The notes below the pieces were generated by a model. That model ran no database searches. It was not told the origin of the DNA and worked only from the letters and a program-made list of their open reading frames with translations. 7,746 bases of DNA from Maricaulis sp. (GTDB lineage Bacteria; Pseudomonadota; Alphaproteobacteria; Caulobacterales; Maricaulaceae), in contig NZLV01000139.1 of assembly GCA_002694345.1 (NCBI GenBank), forward strand, positions 1 to 7,746, in the 5' to 3' direction. The stretch's first letter is position 1. Each line of letters begins with the position of its first letter. Positions 6,607 to 7,746 of the stretch are shown piece after piece. The translations under genes and the position numbers were made by a program.

Positions 6607-7623
6607 GTGCGGACAAGCTTCATCCTGGCCTTCATTCTGCTGGTGTGCGCGGGACTGTGGGGGATCTACCGCACCCCGTCCGCCCTCGACGCACCGGCTG
6701 AGCTGCACCTGCCGGACCGTCCGGAGCCCGTCACGCCGGCCGCCCATCTCGTCGCCATCCAGCCCTGGATGGACCAGCGGCATTACCAGTCACCCCAGCG
6801 GCTGCACGACCATTTCGCCGCCTATCTCGACCAAGCCCGCGACGCCGGCCAGCTGGGCGAGGGCTCGATCGTGGTCTTTCCCGAACACATCGGCACCTGG
6901 CTGGTCGCCGCCCGCGCCCCGCACGCCAGCTTCACCGCCAACAGCACGACCGGCGCGATGACCCATCTCATCCTCGCCAATCCCGTGCCCTTCGCTCTTG
7001 CCCTGGCCCGCTCATCCGAAGAGGACCGCCTCGCCGCCGCCGTCTTCCGCATGCGCGCCGCAAGCATGGCGCGGGACTATCAATCCGTCTTCTCCGGCCT
7101 CGCCCGCGAATACGGTGTCACACTGGTCGCCGGCTCCATCGTCCTGCCGGAGCCGTCCGTCATCGACGGCGAGATCCGGCCCGGCAACGGTCCGCTCTAC
7201 AATGTCTCCGCCGTCTTCGCGCCGGACGGCAGCGTCCATGACCGCCTCGTCCGCAAGCTTCACCCCATCCCCGACGAGGCCGGCTTTACCGCCGCCGCTT
7301 CTCCGCAGGACATCCCGGTCTTCCCCACCCCGGCCGGCCGCCTCGGCGTCCTCATCTGCGCCGACAGCTGGCACCCGGACGCCTACGCCCCGCTCACCGA
7401 AAACCAGGCCGATCTCATCGCCGTCCCCGCCTTCCTCCAACCCTCCGGCGTCTGGACCCAGCCCTGGGGCGGCTACACCACCGGCTGGCCCGACGACGCC
7501 GACCCAAGCGACGCCGGCCGCCTCACCGAAGGCCAAGCCTGGCAAACCTATTCCCTCGCCGGACGCCTCAACACCGCCGGAGCCCGCCAGGGCGTCACCG
7601 CCTTCCTGCGCGGAGATCTTTGA
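6607..7623 (+). CDS. Membrane-anchored carbon-nitrogen hydrolase (nitrilase superfamily), apparently 3'-truncated
   Basis: A 338-residue nitrilase-superfamily protein (C-N hydrolases: amidases, nitrilases, N-acyltransferases). The fold begins at HLVAIQPWM. The triad is complete: Glu93 in VVFPEHIG, Lys217 in RKLHPIPDE and Cys251 in GVLICADSWHPD. Residues 4-20 are a hydrophobic signal anchor (SFILAFILLVCAGLWGI), so the catalytic domain probably faces the periplasm. Glu93 and Lys217 are about 124 residues apart, compared with about 70-75 in well-known members, implying an insertion near 97-150. The sequence stops at GVTAFLRGDL, the point that in relatives precedes the last core strands and C-terminal tail, so some 30 or more residues seem missing. 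Beyond the stop the DNA belongs to an unrelated gene on the other strand. The start is GTG, supported by GGGGAG. The substrate is unknown; the wording TQPWGGYTTGWPDD gives no clear assignment. It may be non-functional if the truncation is real. Confidence 0.85.
   Translation: MRTSFILAFILLVCAGLWGIYRTPSALDAPAELHLPDRPEPVTPAAHLVAIQPWMDQRHYQSPQRLHDHFAAYLDQARDAGQLGEGSIVVFPEHIGTWLVAARAPHASFTANSTTGAMTHLILANPVPFALALARSSEEDRLAAAVFRMRAASMARDYQSVFSGLAREYGVTLVAGSIVLPEPSVIDGEIRPGNGPLYNVSAVFAPDGSVHDRLVRKLHPIPDEAGFTAAASPQDIPVFPTPAGRLGVLICADSWHPDAYAPLTENQADLIAVPAFLQPSGVWTQPWGGYTTGWPDDADPSDAGRLTEGQAWQTYSLAGRLNTAGARQGVTAFLRGDL
7618..7622. other. Junction between two unrelated truncated genes
   Basis: Left of this point is GC-rich coding sequence of the nitrilase-family gene (+). 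Right of it is lower-GC coding sequence of a LysR-family gene (-). Both are expected to continue past the point and do not. If the hydrolase continued with Trp (TGG) and the regulator with Ser (AGN) after Gln, as relatives often do, both parents would share CTTTG, a 5-bp microhomology. That detail is inference. An AGATCT site (7614-7619) abuts the junction, so a cloning join at GATC is a possible alternative. Confidence 0.6.
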
Positions 7624-7715
7624 CTTACATTACAACGCTGAGCAGCGCGGTGGAAGTGTTGCTCTTGTAGAAGCGGCACCAAATAGTGTAGGTGCTTAAG
7701 ATTTGGCCATTTCAT
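7620..7715 (-). pseudogene. Truncated N-terminus of a LysR-family regulator (OxyR-like)
   Basis: On the minus strand, ATG 7715 opens 32 codons starting MKWPNLKHLHYLVPLL and continuing through HFHRAAQRCNVSQ. This is the beginning of a LysR-type helix-turn-helix: an LKxLxYLV first helix, the HFxRAA turn and a recognition helix starting with VSQ. The wording is closest to OxyR-like regulators. After VSQ the family continues with a serine-rich recognition helix, but here the frame runs into RSPRRKAV, which is antisense of the nitrilase-family gene, so about 270 residues are missing. AGAGAG (7722-7727) lies six bases before ATG 7715, preferring it over ATG 7721. The codons (AAA, CTT, CTA, CAA, AAT, GTA, AGT) are much less GC-rich than those of every other gene here, suggesting a different source genome, perhaps gammaproteobacterial. 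Confidence 0.75.
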
Positions 7716-7746
7716 AGGCATCTCTCTATTATTTAAATGTATTAAA
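7716..7746. other. AT-rich leader of the LysR-like fragment
   Basis: This stretch is strongly AT-rich (the last 66 bases are about 29% G+C) and contains the probable ribosome binding site AGAGAG at 7722-7727 on the minus strand. On that strand it probably also carries part of the regulator's promoter, but the window ends before a -35/-10 pair can be judged. Confidence 0.45.

Noticed and set aside
6998..7699. 233-residue plus-strand open frame that crosses the junction and ends in DLHYNAEQRGGSVALVEAA
   Set aside because: The left part is a Pro/Ser-rich out-of-frame reading of the nitrilase-family gene, and the right tail is the antisense of the LysR N-terminus. No domain is recognisable.
7624..7746. 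Insertion sequence end explaining the truncation
   Set aside because: There is no terminal inverted repeat, target duplication or transposase wording. The minus strand instead reads as a LysR N-terminus with its own leader.

Overview
The window is GC-rich and reads as an alphaproteobacterium. The paired phytochrome-type kinases with a stand-alone Rcp1-like receiver, the M3 lipoprotein and the general protein style suggest the Hyphomonadaceae/Maricaulis side of Caulobacterales-like bacteria. That placement is an impression from the proteins, not a search result. Almost every base from 1 to about 7620 is accounted for by seven ordinary genes.

Bases 1-3206 (+) hold a signalling operon: the 3' part of a histidine kinase (3-617), a complete 715-residue membrane histidine kinase (623-2770) and a single-domain response regulator (2763-3206). 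The genes are spaced by 5 bp and then overlap by 8 bp, so they are very probably co-transcribed and translationally coupled. The regulator has no output domain and probably acts by phosphotransfer or protein contact.

Bases 3228-4151 hold a divergent pair: a small VOC/glyoxalase-fold protein (-) and SoxR (+), a MerR-family [2Fe-2S] redox sensor with all four cluster cysteines. Between them is an 18-bp SoxR-type palindrome. It sits in a 19-bp spacer between -35 and -10 elements that face the VOC gene, the hallmark of a MerR/SoxR-activated promoter. The VOC gene is therefore the likely SoxR target.

Bases 4178-6439 hold a probably bidirectional terminator and, on the minus strand, a 736-residue M3 (Dcp/oligopeptidase-like) zinc metallopeptidase with a lipoprotein-type signal peptide. 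A 167-bp divergent spacer separates it from a membrane-anchored nitrilase-superfamily hydrolase (+, from 6607) with an intact Glu-Lys-Cys triad.

The most unusual place is the right end. Near 7618-7622 the nitrilase-family protein stops short of its expected C-terminal strands. Immediately beyond, on the opposite strand, is the N-terminus of a LysR-family regulator (OxyR-like wording), which is itself cut off at the same point, in the middle of its helix-turn-helix. G+C falls there from the GC-rich background to about 53%, then about 29% in the last 66 bases. Two unrelated convergent genes truncated at one point, with a composition change, mean a recombination junction, a horizontally acquired segment, or a chimeric join made in cloning or assembly. 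No CRISPR array, tRNA, rRNA, transposase or other recognisable defence system is present.
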